Source: Ga0077527 sp964433345 (GTDB lineage: Bacteria; Pseudomonadota; Gammaproteobacteria; Burkholderiales; SG8-41). Taken from it: a DNA stretch of 64,000 bases. The stretch spans positions 124,001 through 188,000 of the forward strand of contig CAYSQJ010000005.1 in the NCBI GenBank assembly GCA_964433345.1. Reading direction: 5' to 3'. Within the stretch, counting starts at the first letter, position 1, and every line of letters begins with the position of its first letter. Below are positions 24,991 to 33,706 of this stretch, piece after piece. The translations under genes were made by a program, and so were the position numbers. The notes under the pieces were generated by a model that did not search any database, was not told the DNA's origin, and worked only from the letters and a program-made list of their open reading frames with translations.

Positions 24991-26739
24991 ATGAAAAAAG
25001 CACGAGTCACGCAGGCAGTCGCGGAGCCCGAGATTCCTTCGGCAATGGCGCAGTGGATGGAGCGCTTGGATCAGCTCCGGCAGACCCTCGATCCCTTCGG
25101 CATCGCTGCCTCGTTTCGCCAGGTCGCCGAGGGCTGGCTGGCCAATCCCGACAAGCTGGCGGAACAGCTGGCGCAACTGACCCGCGACATGCAGGCATTG
25201 CAGCTGAACGCCTGGCAGGCGGCTGTCGGCCTCAAGCCCGAAGCGCTGGTGAAGGCGCGACCGGATGACGAGCGCTTTGCCGATCCGGCATGGGCCGAGG
25301 TGCCGGCTTTCGCTGCGCTCAAGCAGTACTATCTCCTTTACACGCGCTGGCTCGAGGACGCGCTGTTCGATGCGCCGGACACGCCGGCTAAGGAACGACG
25401 CCACGCGGCGTTCTGGGCCCGCCAGTGGCTGGATGCGGTGGCACCCAACAATTACCTGTTCACCAACCCCGTTGCGCTGCGCAAGTTCCATGAAACCTCT
25501 GGAGAAAGCCTGATCAGGGGGCTGAAGCTGTGGCTCGAGGATCTGCGCAACAACGACGTGCAGATGGTCGACCGCACGGCCTTCGAGGTCGGCAGGAACC
25601 TGGCGACGACTCCGGGGAGCGTGGTTTTCCGCAACGAGCTGATGGAGCTGATCCAGTACTCGCCGGTGACGCCGGATGTGCATGCCGTGCCCGTCGTCAT
25701 CGTTCCGCCGTGGATCAACAAGTACTACATCCTCGATCTCAACGAGAAGAAGAGCATGCTGCGTTACCTGGTTGCCCAGGGCTACACGGTGTTCGTGATC
25801 AGCTGGCGCAATCCGACAGCGGCGCTGGCGGGCACCACTTTCGATGATTACCTGATGCAAGGTCTGCATGCGGCAATCGACAATGCCCGCGCAATCTGCG
25901 GGGTGCCGCAGGTGCATGCGGTCGGCTACTGCATCGGCGGCACCGCGCTGGCCGCACTGATGGCCTGGTACAACCGCGAGCATGCCGATGCCGCCGACGT
26001 CCCGGTCGCGCACTGGACCCTTTTTGCGTCACTGAGCGATTTCTCGCGTCCGGGCGCAGTGGAGGTGTTCCTCAACGAGGAGACCATCAATTCCCTCGAC
26101 CAGATGATGGCGCGGCAGGGCTACCTCGACGGCCGTGACATGGCGCGCTCCTTCCGCATGCTGCGACCGAACAGCCTGATCTGGCATTACGTGGTGCATG
26201 GCTATCTCTATGGCGAGGCGCCGCCGCCGTTTGACGTGCTCTACTGGAACACCGACGTCACACGCATGCCGCGCGCGATGCATGCCTTCTACCTGCGCGA
26301 GTTCTATCTGCACAACCGGCTGATCCGCAAGGACGGACTGATGCTCGCAGGACATCCGATCGACCTCGGCCGTATCCGGCAACCGCTGTACGCGGTGGGT
26401 TGCGAGGAGGACCACATCGCGCCGTGGAAGGCGACTTTCAGGATTGCCGCGCACCTCGAGGTGCCGGTACAGTACACGCTGAGCAGTTCCGGCCACATCC
26501 TCGGTATCATCAATCCGCCGGTGACCCCAACCAAGCGCAGCTACTGGACGGGGCTGGCCGAGGGCAAGAGTCCGGACGAATGGCGGCGCGAGCTGCGCGA
26601 GATTCCCGGCAGCTGGTGGGAACACTGGAACGGCTATCTCGCGAAGCGCTGCGGTCCGCGCGTGCCTGCGCGCGCGCCGGGTGATGCAGCGCACGCGGTG
26701 CTGGGGCAGGCCCCCGGGCTCTACGTGCACGAAATCTAG
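24991..26739 (+). CDS. phaC: Poly(3-hydroxyalkanoate) synthase, class I
   Basis: 582 residues when started at ATG 24991 (in-frame alternatives: 24961 and 24922). The lipase-like box GYCIGGTA holds the nucleophile Cys314. The general base pair is Asp474 (GCEEDHIAPW) and His502 (SSGHILGI). The spacing matches class I synthases such as that of Cupriavidus (from memory C319/D480/H508), which supports the chosen start. The enzyme polymerises 3-hydroxyacyl-CoA into PHA storage granules. No phaA, phaB or phasin gene adjoins it, so it is either a secondary copy or separated from its operon. Confidence 0.93.
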   Translation: MKKARVTQAVAEPEIPSAMAQWMERLDQLRQTLDPFGIAASFRQVAEGWLANPDKLAEQLAQLTRDMQALQLNAWQAAVGLKPEALVKARPDDERFADPAWAEVPAFAALKQYYLLYTRWLEDALFDAPDTPAKERRHAAFWARQWLDAVAPNNYLFTNPVALRKFHETSGESLIRGLKLWLEDLRNNDVQMVDRTAFEVGRNLATTPGSVVFRNELMELIQYSPVTPDVHAVPVVIVPPWINKYYILDLNEKKSMLRYLVAQGYTVFVISWRNPTAALAGTTFDDYLMQGLHAAIDNARAICGVPQVHAVGYCIGGTALAALMAWYNREHADAADVPVAHWTLFASLSDFSRPGAVEVFLNEETINSLDQMMARQGYLDGRDMARSFRMLRPNSLIWHYVVHGYLYGEAPPPFDVLYWNTDVTRMPRAMHAFYLREFYLHNRLIRKDGLMLAGHPIDLGRIRQPLYAVGCEEDHIAPWKATFRIAAHLEVPVQYTLSSSGHILGIINPPVTPTKRSYWTGLAEGKSPDEWRRELREIPGSWWEHWNGYLAKRCGPRVPARAPGDAAHAVLGQAPGLYVHEI

Positions 26740-26792
26740 CCCGCGCCTGCAATTTAAGGCTGTGTGCCGGGTAGCGACCGGCGGCAGCGTCC

Positions 26793-27185
26793 ATGATCAC
26801 GACCATGAAGCCACCGATACTCAGACCTCATCCCGCATCCGAATTTTTCATCGAAGAACGCTGCCACATCCTCGAGTTGTCCAATGATGACAGCGACCCC
26901 GAGATGTCGATTGCCCGTGCGCGGGTGGAGCCGGGCGTCACTACGCGCTGGCACCGGGTGCGCGATATCGTCGAACGCTATGTGATTCTCGACGGTGTGG
27001 GGCGCATGGAGGTCGGGGACTGGCCGGCACAGGAGGTACAGGCCGGCGACGTGGTGATGATTCCGCCATCGGTGCGCCAGCGCATCACCAATGTCGGTGA
27101 CAGCGACCTGGTCTTCCTCGCGATTTGCACGCCGCGCTTCCGGCACGAGGCCTATGAAGAGGTCGGGCCAGTTGACCGCGGGTAA
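26793..27185 (+). CDS. Small cupin-domain protein
   Basis: 130 residues forming a single cupin barrel. Motif 1 is degenerate (PGVTTRWHRVRDIVERYVILDG) and motif 2 is QAGDVVMIPPSVRQRITNVGDS, in which the usual His is replaced. The metal site may therefore be partly lost. The function is unknown: cupins of this size include sugar isomerases, dioxygenase-like enzymes and regulatory sensor domains. It starts about 50 bases after phaC on the same strand and converges on the Pht5-like gene. Confidence 0.8.
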   Translation: MITTMKPPILRPHPASEFFIEERCHILELSNDDSDPEMSIARARVEPGVTTRWHRVRDIVERYVILDGVGRMEVGDWPAQEVQAGDVVMIPPSVRQRITNVGDSDLVFLAICTPRFRHEAYEEVGPVDRG

Positions 27186-27187
27186 CG

Positions 27188-27214
27188 AATAAATATGTTT
27201 AAAAACAATAACTT
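27188..27214 (-). repeat. AT-rich element, copy 4
   Basis: On the minus strand it reads AAGTTATTGTTTTTAAACAT then ATTTATT. It is nearly identical to copy 6 (46148). It lies in the 55-base gap between two convergent genes, so it cannot be a promoter for either. A terminator or an architectural role is possible. Confidence 0.6.
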
Positions 27215-27240
27215 ATAATCTGGTGGGCAGCGGCGCGTAT

Positions 27241-28224
27241 TCAATGCGCCGCGGACGACACGAACAACTCATCCGCGTCCGGAGAACCACTCAACAGCCC
27301 CTGCTGCCGGCAATAGCGGATCATCGCTTCGATCGCCGGGCGGTTGGCTTCGAGTCCGTAGGGCAGCGGGTCGCCAACGATGCCGGCCATGCGGCGGTAG
27401 TAATCGTCCTGTTCCGATACCTTTTGGCCGGCCTCGAGTTGCGCGAGATAAAGTGTCCTCGATTCGTCAAAGGCCTCGAACAGTGCCTGTGCCAGCCAGG
27501 GATGCTGTTCGAGCAGCGCATCCTTGACCGCGATCACCCCGTGCACCGGGTAGATGCCGGTGCGACGGAACCAGTCCGCTTCCAACTGCTGCGCGTCGGC
27601 AAACAGATCGACATAGCGGGCGGCGGGCACGGCACCGGCTTTCCAGCCCTGCTGGGGTGGCCCGGCACGACCGATACCGGCGTTGTCGGTGAAGGCGGCC
27701 TGGATTTCGCCGGCGGCCATCATCGTGGCCAGTGAACGGCCTGCCGGAGTCTGGATCACATAAGGCGGCAGCCGCAGGCTCTGCACATGCTCCTCGTCGT
27801 CGACCATCCAGGTGATTTTGGAAAGATCGACGCCGTACTCGTTCTGCAGGATGCCGCGGGTCCAGATGCCGGTGGTCACCGACCAGGCGCGGACACCGGC
27901 CTTCTTGCCTTCGAGATCCCTCGGTGTGTGAATGCCGGCGTCCGCGCGGCAGACAAAGCCGGAATGATGAAAGCGGCGATAAGTGAACACCGGGAGTGCG
28001 GTGACCGGCAGGCCGGCCTCGCGCGCAATCATGTAGGTGCCCGCAGCCATTTCGCAGACATCGAACTCGAGATCACGCACCATGCGCCGGTAGGCAGCGA
28101 CGATGGGCCTGACTTCGACGAATTCCGCCGCGACCCCGCGGATCGGCACTTGCCCCTGTTTCAGGGCTGCGGTGTGCCCGTAGTCGGCAACCGCGATGCG
28201 CAGAGTAACGGCGCCCGAAGTCAT
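27241..28224 (-). CDS. 4,5-dihydroxyphthalate decarboxylase-like protein (paralogue 2)
   Basis: 327 residues without a signal peptide. The same family segments as the 21293 protein are present: FDVCEMAAGTYMIAREAGLP, GKKAGVRAWSVTTGIWTRGI, QNEYGVDLSKITW. It is longer at the C-terminus, with HGVIAVKDALLEQHPWLAQA. Pht5 converts 4,5-dihydroxyphthalate to protocatechuate. Here the gene is the last of a minus-strand set with LigJ, which acts in protocatechuate 4,5-cleavage, and a Bug receptor. That context supports a decarboxylase role for an aromatic acid over a transport role. The start is ATG 28224. Confidence 0.78.
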   Translation of the reverse strand: MTSGAVTLRIAVADYGHTAALKQGQVPIRGVAAEFVEVRPIVAAYRRMVRDLEFDVCEMAAGTYMIAREAGLPVTALPVFTYRRFHHSGFVCRADAGIHTPRDLEGKKAGVRAWSVTTGIWTRGILQNEYGVDLSKITWMVDDEEHVQSLRLPPYVIQTPAGRSLATMMAAGEIQAAFTDNAGIGRAGPPQQGWKAGAVPAARYVDLFADAQQLEADWFRRTGIYPVHGVIAVKDALLEQHPWLAQALFEAFDESRTLYLAQLEAGQKVSEQDDYYRRMAGIVGDPLPYGLEANRPAIEAMIRYCRQQGLLSGSPDADELFVSSAAH

Positions 28225-28276
28225 GAACTCGTGCGCCGGTCCAGCCGCCGATGCAGGCCGATGACGGAGCGGATCA

Positions 28277-29299
28277 TCAACTGGCCGTGACGACCCTGGC
28301 TAAGCGTGGATAAACCTTGCGCACGTTGTCCTCGAAGATCTTCTTTTTGTCCGCTGCGCTGAGTGTCGTCACCGCGTCGATGTAACGCCGGGTGTCGTCA
28401 TAGTAATGGCCGGTTTCGGGATCGATGCCCTTCACCGCACCGACGATCTCCGAGGCGAACAGGATGTTGTCGGCCGGAATGACGCGGGTCAGCAGGTCGA
28501 TGCCCGCCTGGTGGTAGACGCAGGTGTCGAAGTACACGTTGTTCATCACATGCTCCTGCAGCGGCGGCTTGCCCATGTCCTGGGCGAGTCCGCGGTAACG
28601 GCCCCAGTGGTAGGGCACCGCGCCGCCGCCGTGGGGGATGACGAACCTCAAGGTCGGGAAATCCTTGAACAAGTCGGAATTGATGAACTGCATGAAGGCG
28701 GTGGTGTCGCCGTTGATGTAGTGCGCACCGGTGAAATGAAAGGCCGGGTTGCAGGAAGAGCTGACATGCACCATCGCCGGCACGTCGAGTTCGACCATGG
28801 CCTCGTACAGCGGGTACCACCACTTGTCGGTCAGCGGCGGGTCGGTCCAGTAGCCGCCCGAGGGATCGGGGTTCAGGTTGCAGCCGATGAAGCCGTATTC
28901 CTCGACGCAGCGCCTGAGTTCGGAAATGCAGTTGTCGGGGCGCACGCCCGGGCTTTGCGGCAGCTGGCAGACGCCGACGAAATTTTTCGGGAACAGCGTG
29001 CAGACGCGGTGGATCAGCTCGTTGCAGATGTCGGTCCACAGCGCGCTGGTGGCGGCGTTGCCGATGTGGTGGGCCATGCCGCCGGCGCGCGGCGAGAAGA
29101 CGGTCATGTCGGTGCCGCGCTCGCGCTGGATGCGCAGCTGGGCCTTTTCGATGGTCTCGCGCAACTCGTCATCGCTGATCTTCAGCGAATCCTTCGCCGG
29201 GCTGAGGGCGGGGTTCTTCAGGCCCTCGATCTGTTTCTGGCGGAAGGCTTCCAGCGATTTGGGCGCGGTGGTGTAGTGACCGTGGCAGTCGATGATCAT
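28277..29299 (-). CDS. ligJ: 4-oxalomesaconate hydratase (LigJ-type amidohydrolase)
   Basis: 340 residues, the length of LigJ of the protocatechuate 4,5-cleavage pathway. The N-terminal zinc motif is MIIDCHGHYT. Long blocks resemble LigJ of Sphingobium SYK-6 as I recall it: ERGTDMTVFSPRAGGMAHH, YGFIGCNLNPDPSGG, ELDVPAMVHVSSSCNPA, VIPHGGGAVPYHWGRYRGLA. The enzyme hydrates 4-oxalomesaconate to 4-carboxy-4-hydroxy-2-oxoadipate. No ligAB, ligC, ligI or ligK is present in the window. Genes immediately up- and downstream on the same strand encode a Bug receptor and a Pht5-like protein. Confidence 0.85.
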   Translation of the reverse strand: MIIDCHGHYTTAPKSLEAFRQKQIEGLKNPALSPAKDSLKISDDELRETIEKAQLRIQRERGTDMTVFSPRAGGMAHHIGNAATSALWTDICNELIHRVCTLFPKNFVGVCQLPQSPGVRPDNCISELRRCVEEYGFIGCNLNPDPSGGYWTDPPLTDKWWYPLYEAMVELDVPAMVHVSSSCNPAFHFTGAHYINGDTTAFMQFINSDLFKDFPTLRFVIPHGGGAVPYHWGRYRGLAQDMGKPPLQEHVMNNVYFDTCVYHQAGIDLLTRVIPADNILFASEIVGAVKGIDPETGHYYDDTRRYIDAVTTLSAADKKKIFEDNVRKVYPRLARVVTAS

Positions 29300-29359
29300 T
29301 CCGGTTTGTCCTGTAGCGTTGCGGTGGGGCGCTCCGCTTTCGCGGGGCGCCCCCGGATT

Positions 29360-30346
29360 TTACTGCGCGGAGATGCCGGCCGCCTTGATGACGGGCAGCC
29401 AGCGCTTGCGTTCGCTTTGCGCGAAGGCACGGTATTCCGCAGGCGTGGAGGGTGCTGCGTCAATGCCGCGCGCATCAAGCTGCTTGACGACCTCGGGCGA
29501 TTTCAGGGTTGCCGAGATGTCGCGGTTGAGCCGGGCGATGATCGCCGCCGGCGTTCCGGCCGGCGCCACCGAGCCGTACCAGTTCAGCGAGAGGTAACCC
29601 TTGACGCCCGCTTCGACCATGGTCGGCACGTCGGGAATCGCGGATGCACGCTTGTTGCCGGTAACCGCGATGGCGCGCACCTTGTCGGACTTCACATGGG
29701 GTATCGAGGTCGAGATGACTGCAAAGAACGATGGCACATGGCCGGCAATCAGGTCGGTGATCGCCGGGCCGCCACCCTTGTACGGGATGTGGATCATCGG
29801 CGTCCTGGTCAGGGTCTCGAACAGCACGCCGGAGAGGTGGCCGGGGCTGCCGATGCCGGAACTGGCGTAGTTCAGGCGGCCCTGCTGTGCCTTGGCGTGA
29901 GCAAGAAACTCGCTCATGTTCCTGGCGGGCACGGAAGGGTGCACGATCAGAATGTTCTGCAGCGTGACCAGCATGCCGATGTAGCTGAAATCCTTCACGG
30001 GATCGTAAGCCACCTTCTGGATTGCCGGGCTGATGACCAGGCCGCCGATATGTCCCATGCCGATGGTATGGCCGTCGGGCTCCGCAGCGGAGATGATCTG
30101 CAGCGAAATCTGGCCGTTTGCACCGGGACGGTTGTCGACAACGACCTGGTTGCCGAGGAGCTCGGACATTTTCGGCTGCATGATGCGGGCCACGAGGTCG
30201 GTGGCGCCGCCCGGCGGGAAGCCGACGATGAACCTCAGCGGCTTGTTGGGTTTCCATTCTCCGGCGGATGCTGCCGCGAAGGCGCCGGACGGCACCGCGG
30301 CGGCAGCGAGCAGCAATGCGCCATTGATGATTTTCCTTGTATTCAT
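29360..30346 (-). CDS. Bug-family periplasmic solute receptor 2
   Basis: 328 residues. The start ATG 30346 is preceded by AAGGAGGAAAC. A much longer open frame runs upstream, but it is antisense-like sequence opposite the LysR gene. The signal peptide ends near residue 27 (PSGAFAAASAGEW). Hallmarks are LRFIVGFPPGGATDLVARIM, VDNRPGANGQISLQI and IHIPYKGGGPAITDLIAGH. It is encoded between a LysR regulator and ligJ on the same strand, so its ligand is probably the substrate of that pathway, for example an aromatic or tricarboxylic acid. Confidence 0.9.
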   Translation of the reverse strand: MNTRKIINGALLLAAAAVPSGAFAAASAGEWKPNKPLRFIVGFPPGGATDLVARIMQPKMSELLGNQVVVDNRPGANGQISLQIISAAEPDGHTIGMGHIGGLVISPAIQKVAYDPVKDFSYIGMLVTLQNILIVHPSVPARNMSEFLAHAKAQQGRLNYASSGIGSPGHLSGVLFETLTRTPMIHIPYKGGGPAITDLIAGHVPSFFAVISTSIPHVKSDKVRAIAVTGNKRASAIPDVPTMVEAGVKGYLSLNWYGSVAPAGTPAAIIARLNRDISATLKSPEVVKQLDARGIDAAPSTPAEYRAFAQSERKRWLPVIKAAGISAQ

Positions 30347-30375
30347 GTTTCCTCCTTGTTGGCTGAGCGGGTGTT

Positions 30376-31350
30376 TCAACGAAGGGCGACCGTTCGGGTC
30401 GTCGTGGCGCCGGATCTTGCGTCCGGCCTTGTCTTCGCGGTCGGTGCTGCGTCCGCGGAGAGTTCCTGGGTGATGACCGTTTTCAGCAGGTCGATCGCGT
30501 GTTGTGCGAGGCGGGTCAGCGGCCTTTGCGTGGCGGTGGCGATCACCCACCGGCTGACGACCTCGGGCGAGATGATGCGCGCCGCATGCAGTTTCCTGCG
30601 CATTGCGTGGTCCCGGATGGCGTGCCGCGACAGGATGGCGTGGCCAAAACCCCGGGCGACGAGATCGATGACCGCCGGAATCGAATCGATTTCCAGCGCG
30701 GCGTTGAGTGGGAGCCGTCGCCGCTCGAATTCGGATTCGATGAAGCTGCGCAGGGCATTGGGCCGGCTGGGGATGATCAGCGGCAGGCCGGCGATGTCGG
30801 CCATGCGCACGGTGTCTGCCGGTTTGCGGCCGGCGGGAGGCCGGCTGATCAGGTACAGCTTTTCCGCGCCGGCATCCTGGTATTCCAGTTCCGATACCGG
30901 CTGGGGATTGTAGAGCAGAGCGCAGTCGAGGCGGCCGAGCAGCAGCCATTCCTGCATGGTGGTGGTCAGGCCTTCGACGATGCCGATGGATGCCTGTGGA
31001 TACCGCGCCCTGAATTCGGTGACAGCGCGAACGGCGACGAGCTTGCCTGCGGTCGGCGGCATGCCGATCACGACCTTGCCGACGGGGGCGTGCCCCGTGT
31101 CCTCCAGTTCCTGGCGCGCGAGATCCAGCTGGTGCAGGATGCCGCGTCCGTGCGCAAGCAGGCGCTTGCCGTGGTCGGTGGTCGTGACACCGCGGCCGTT
31201 GCGGTGCAACAGATGTTTCTTGACGTCGAGTTCGAGCCGACGGACCTGGCGACTCAATATCGATTGCGAGATGCCGAGCATTGCAGAGGCTTTGGTGAAG
31301 CTGCCGAGTTCCGCCACGCGGACGAAGCATTCCAGCTGCCGGAGATCCAT
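30376..31350 (-). CDS. LysR-family transcriptional regulator
   Basis: 324 residues from ATG 31350. The N-terminal winged helix-turn-helix (MDLRQLECFVRVAELGSF, LGISQSILSRQVRRLE) is followed by the type 2 periplasmic-binding-like effector domain (GKVVIGMPPTAGKLVAVRAV). LysR regulators are tetramers that respond to pathway intermediates. It is on the same strand as the Bug-ligJ-Pht5-like genes and 29 bases ahead of them, so it may be the first gene of that unit. The usual divergent arrangement is not seen. Confidence 0.9.
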   Translation of the reverse strand: MDLRQLECFVRVAELGSFTKASAMLGISQSILSRQVRRLELDVKKHLLHRNGRGVTTTDHGKRLLAHGRGILHQLDLARQELEDTGHAPVGKVVIGMPPTAGKLVAVRAVTEFRARYPQASIGIVEGLTTTMQEWLLLGRLDCALLYNPQPVSELEYQDAGAEKLYLISRPPAGRKPADTVRMADIAGLPLIIPSRPNALRSFIESEFERRRLPLNAALEIDSIPAVIDLVARGFGHAILSRHAIRDHAMRRKLHAARIISPEVVSRWVIATATQRPLTRLAQHAIDLLKTVITQELSADAAPTAKTRPDARSGATTTRTVALR

Positions 31351-31522
31351 GCTTGAAGTGGTTGTCCGATTATTGGGCAATGGCGGCCCGCGGCCAATGC
31401 CGGGGGCGCGAAATCTGTTTTGCGGAAAAAGCATAACAGATGATCGGGGTTTGCGCCCCGATCGAGTTCAGGCGCGTGCAATCCTGCGACGGGTGATGGC
31501 GGGCAACATCGCAAGCACCATG

Positions 31523-31560
31523 AAAAACCGCCCGCGGCGCGGTTGCGCGGCGGGCGGTTC
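31523..31560 (-). terminator. Intrinsic terminator after Bug receptor 3
   Basis: Read on the minus strand, AACCGCCCGCCGCGC pairs with GCGCCGCGGGCGGTT and is followed by a short T run. It lies about 35 bases beyond the stop of the 31596-32564 gene and separates it from the LysR gene. Confidence 0.8.
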
Positions 31561-31595
31561 GGTGAGCGGGCGGAGGGCTGCCCCTCCGGCCGTGC

Positions 31596-32564
31596 TCAGT
31601 TGGCATCGATTTTCGCGCGCTTGATCACGGGTATCCAGCGCTGCTGTTCGCCGCGGATGAACTTCTGGTATTCACTGCCGCTGGACGGTGCGGAATCGAT
31701 GCCGCGATCCTTCAGCTGCTTGACCACCTCGGGTGCATTCAGCGCGGCGGTAAAGTCCTTGCTCAGGCGGTTGACGATCGCCGGCGGGGTTTTCGGCGCC
31801 GCCGACAGGCCGTACCAGTTGACCGCCTGATAACCCTTGACGCCGGCCTCGGCAACGGTTGGCACGCCCGGCAGCGCTTCGGCGCGTTTGGCGCCGGTGA
31901 CGGCGAGCGCGCGAACCTTGCCCGACTGCACATGCGGCACCGCGGTCGAGATGACGGCCATGAATGCCGGCACGTGACCGGCAATCAGGTCGGTGATGGC
32001 CGGGCCGCCGCCCTTGTAGGGCACGTGGTTGAGGGAGATGCCGGTCATGCCTTCGAGCAGCGCGACGGCGAGATGTCCGGGGCTGCCGATGCCCGAGCTG
32101 GCGTAATTGACCTTCCCCGGCTGGCCCTTCGCGTAGGCAATGAATTCGCCGAGATTTTTCACCGGCACCGAAGGATGCGTGATCAGGATGTTCTGCAGCG
32201 TGACCAGCATGCCGATGTGCACGAAATCCTTCATCGGGTCGTAGCCGGTTTTCTGGATCGCCGGGCTCACCACCATGGAGCCGATGTGCGACATGCCGAC
32301 GCTGTGGCCATCGGGTTCCGAGCGCGACAGGATCTGCATCGAGATCACGCCGTTGGCGCCGGGGCGGTTGTCGACGATGACCTGGGTGCCGAAGCTGGCG
32401 GCGAGTTTCGGCTGCAGGATGCGCGCGACGAGATCGGTGGCGCCGCCGGGCGGGAAGCCGACGATGAAACGGACGGGCTTGGTCGGTCCCCAGTCGGCAG
32501 CCGATGCCGTTGCGGAGAACAATCCGGCGACCAGCAAGGCGATGGCGCGGTGCGGAAATTTCAT
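31596..32564 (-). CDS. Bug-family periplasmic solute receptor 3
   Basis: 322 residues from ATG 32564, signal peptide to about residue 22 (GLFSATASAADW). It closely resembles receptor 2 over its whole length: both carry FIVGFPPGGATDLVARI, YASSGIGSPGHL and PYKGGGPAITDLIAGHVP. A relatively recent duplication is likely. It is bounded by intrinsic terminators on both sides (31523-31560 and 32611-32652), so it is a monocistronic unit. The ligand is unknown, and no enzyme gene is co-transcribed. Confidence 0.9.
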   Translation of the reverse strand: MKFPHRAIALLVAGLFSATASAADWGPTKPVRFIVGFPPGGATDLVARILQPKLAASFGTQVIVDNRPGANGVISMQILSRSEPDGHSVGMSHIGSMVVSPAIQKTGYDPMKDFVHIGMLVTLQNILITHPSVPVKNLGEFIAYAKGQPGKVNYASSGIGSPGHLAVALLEGMTGISLNHVPYKGGGPAITDLIAGHVPAFMAVISTAVPHVQSGKVRALAVTGAKRAEALPGVPTVAEAGVKGYQAVNWYGLSAAPKTPPAIVNRLSKDFTAALNAPEVVKQLKDRGIDSAPSSGSEYQKFIRGEQQRWIPVIKRAKIDAN

Positions 32565-32610
32565 GGTTGTTTCGCTCCTGAAAGATTTATATGCGACGCA
32601 GCATTCTCGC

Positions 32611-32652
32611 AAAAAAAAAGACTGCGAAGCCAGCGCTCCGCAGTCTTTTTTG
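32611..32652. terminator. Bidirectional intrinsic terminator
   Basis: The run of nine A, AGACTGCG / CGCAGTCT stem and six T form a symmetrical hairpin between two minus-strand Bug genes. On the minus strand it ends transcription of the 32677-33651 gene. Confidence 0.85.
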
Positions 32653-32676
32653 TCAGGAAACGATTTAGTTTTTCTG

Positions 32677-33651
32677 TCAGTTGGTGTGATACAGGCCGGC
32701 CGCCTTGATCACTTTCTCCCACTGCGCCTTCTCGGACCTGATGTAGGCGGCGAAGGCTTCCGGGGTGCTGGTCGAGACATCCAGACCCTGCTTGAACAGC
32801 AAACCCTTGACCTCGGGCAGGTTCAGCACTGCAATCGATTCCTTGTTCAGGCGGTCGATCACGTTGCGCGGGGTTTTCGCGGGAGCGAGCAGGCCGTACC
32901 AGTTGTTGGCCTCGAAGCCTTTCAGCCCGGCTTCGGCGACGGTCGGCAGTTCGGGCAGCAGTCCTGAACGTTTGGCGGTGGAGACGGCCAGTGCGCGGAT
33001 CTTGCCGGACTTGATGTGGCCGACGGCGCTGGCGGCGGTGGCGAAGATCAGGTTGATCTGGCCACCGAGCAGATCGACCATCGCCGGTCCGCCGCCCTTG
33101 TACGGGACATGTACGATCTTGGTGCCGGCCTGAAGGTTGAACAGTTCCAGCGCGAGGTGCCCGGCACCGCCCACGCCCGAGGATCCTCCGTTGAGCGGTT
33201 TGGTCTTGGCCAGCGCGACCAGTTCCATGACGCTCTTGGCCGGCACCGAGGGGTGGACGACCAGCGCGTTGGTGGAATCGACGGCGCGGGTGATTGGCTG
33301 CACGTCCTTCAGCGAGTCGAAGGGCAGCTTCTTGTACAGCGAGGGGTTGATGGCCAGTGCAGCGATGGTGCCCATCAGGATCGTGTAGCCGTCAGGCGTT
33401 GCGTTCGAAAGAATCTCGGTTGCGATGTTGCCGGCGGCACCCGGCCGGTTGTCGATGATGATCTGCTGACCGAGCCGCTCGCTCAGTTTGCTGCCGATGG
33501 CGCGCGCCGTGGTGTCGGTGCCTCCGCCCGGCGCGAAGCCGACGAGCATGCGGATGGGCTTGGTCGGCTGCCAATCGGCGGCAAGGCCATGGGTGGCGAA
33601 TGCGGCCAATACGGCGCCGGCCATCAGTCGCTTGATCGGGTATTTATTCAT
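32677..33651 (-). CDS. Bug-family periplasmic solute receptor 4
   Basis: 324 residues from ATG 33651, with GGAGGAGAAGAAG just ahead. The signal peptide ends around residue 24 (FATHGLAADW). It differs from its neighbours in key loops: MLVGFAPGGGTDTTARAIG in place of the FPPGGATDLVAR form, and NGGSSGVGGAGHLALEL in the ligand loop. It therefore belongs to another Bug subgroup and probably binds another acid. The PdxA homologue gene ends 55 bases upstream on the same strand, so co-transcription with the PdxA-PrpD genes is likely. Confidence 0.9.
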   Translation of the reverse strand: MNKYPIKRLMAGAVLAAFATHGLAADWQPTKPIRMLVGFAPGGGTDTTARAIGSKLSERLGQQIIIDNRPGAAGNIATEILSNATPDGYTILMGTIAALAINPSLYKKLPFDSLKDVQPITRAVDSTNALVVHPSVPAKSVMELVALAKTKPLNGGSSGVGGAGHLALELFNLQAGTKIVHVPYKGGGPAMVDLLGGQINLIFATAASAVGHIKSGKIRALAVSTAKRSGLLPELPTVAEAGLKGFEANNWYGLLAPAKTPRNVIDRLNKESIAVLNLPEVKGLLFKQGLDVSTSTPEAFAAYIRSEKAQWEKVIKAAGLYHTN

Positions 33652-33706
33652 CTTCTTCTCCTCCGGTTTTAAGGTGCTGGTGTGGGTGTTGCGTTGTCGT
33701 AAACGG

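Noticed and set aside
28406..30913. 835-codon plus-strand open frame
   Set aside because: It lies antisense to ligJ, a Bug receptor and a LysR gene, all with clear family motifs. Its own translation has no domain and the composition of a GC-rich shadow frame.
30347..31330. Upstream extension of the Bug receptor 2 frame
   Set aside because: It overlaps the LysR gene in another frame. A proper signal peptide and ribosome-binding site mark ATG 30346 as the start.
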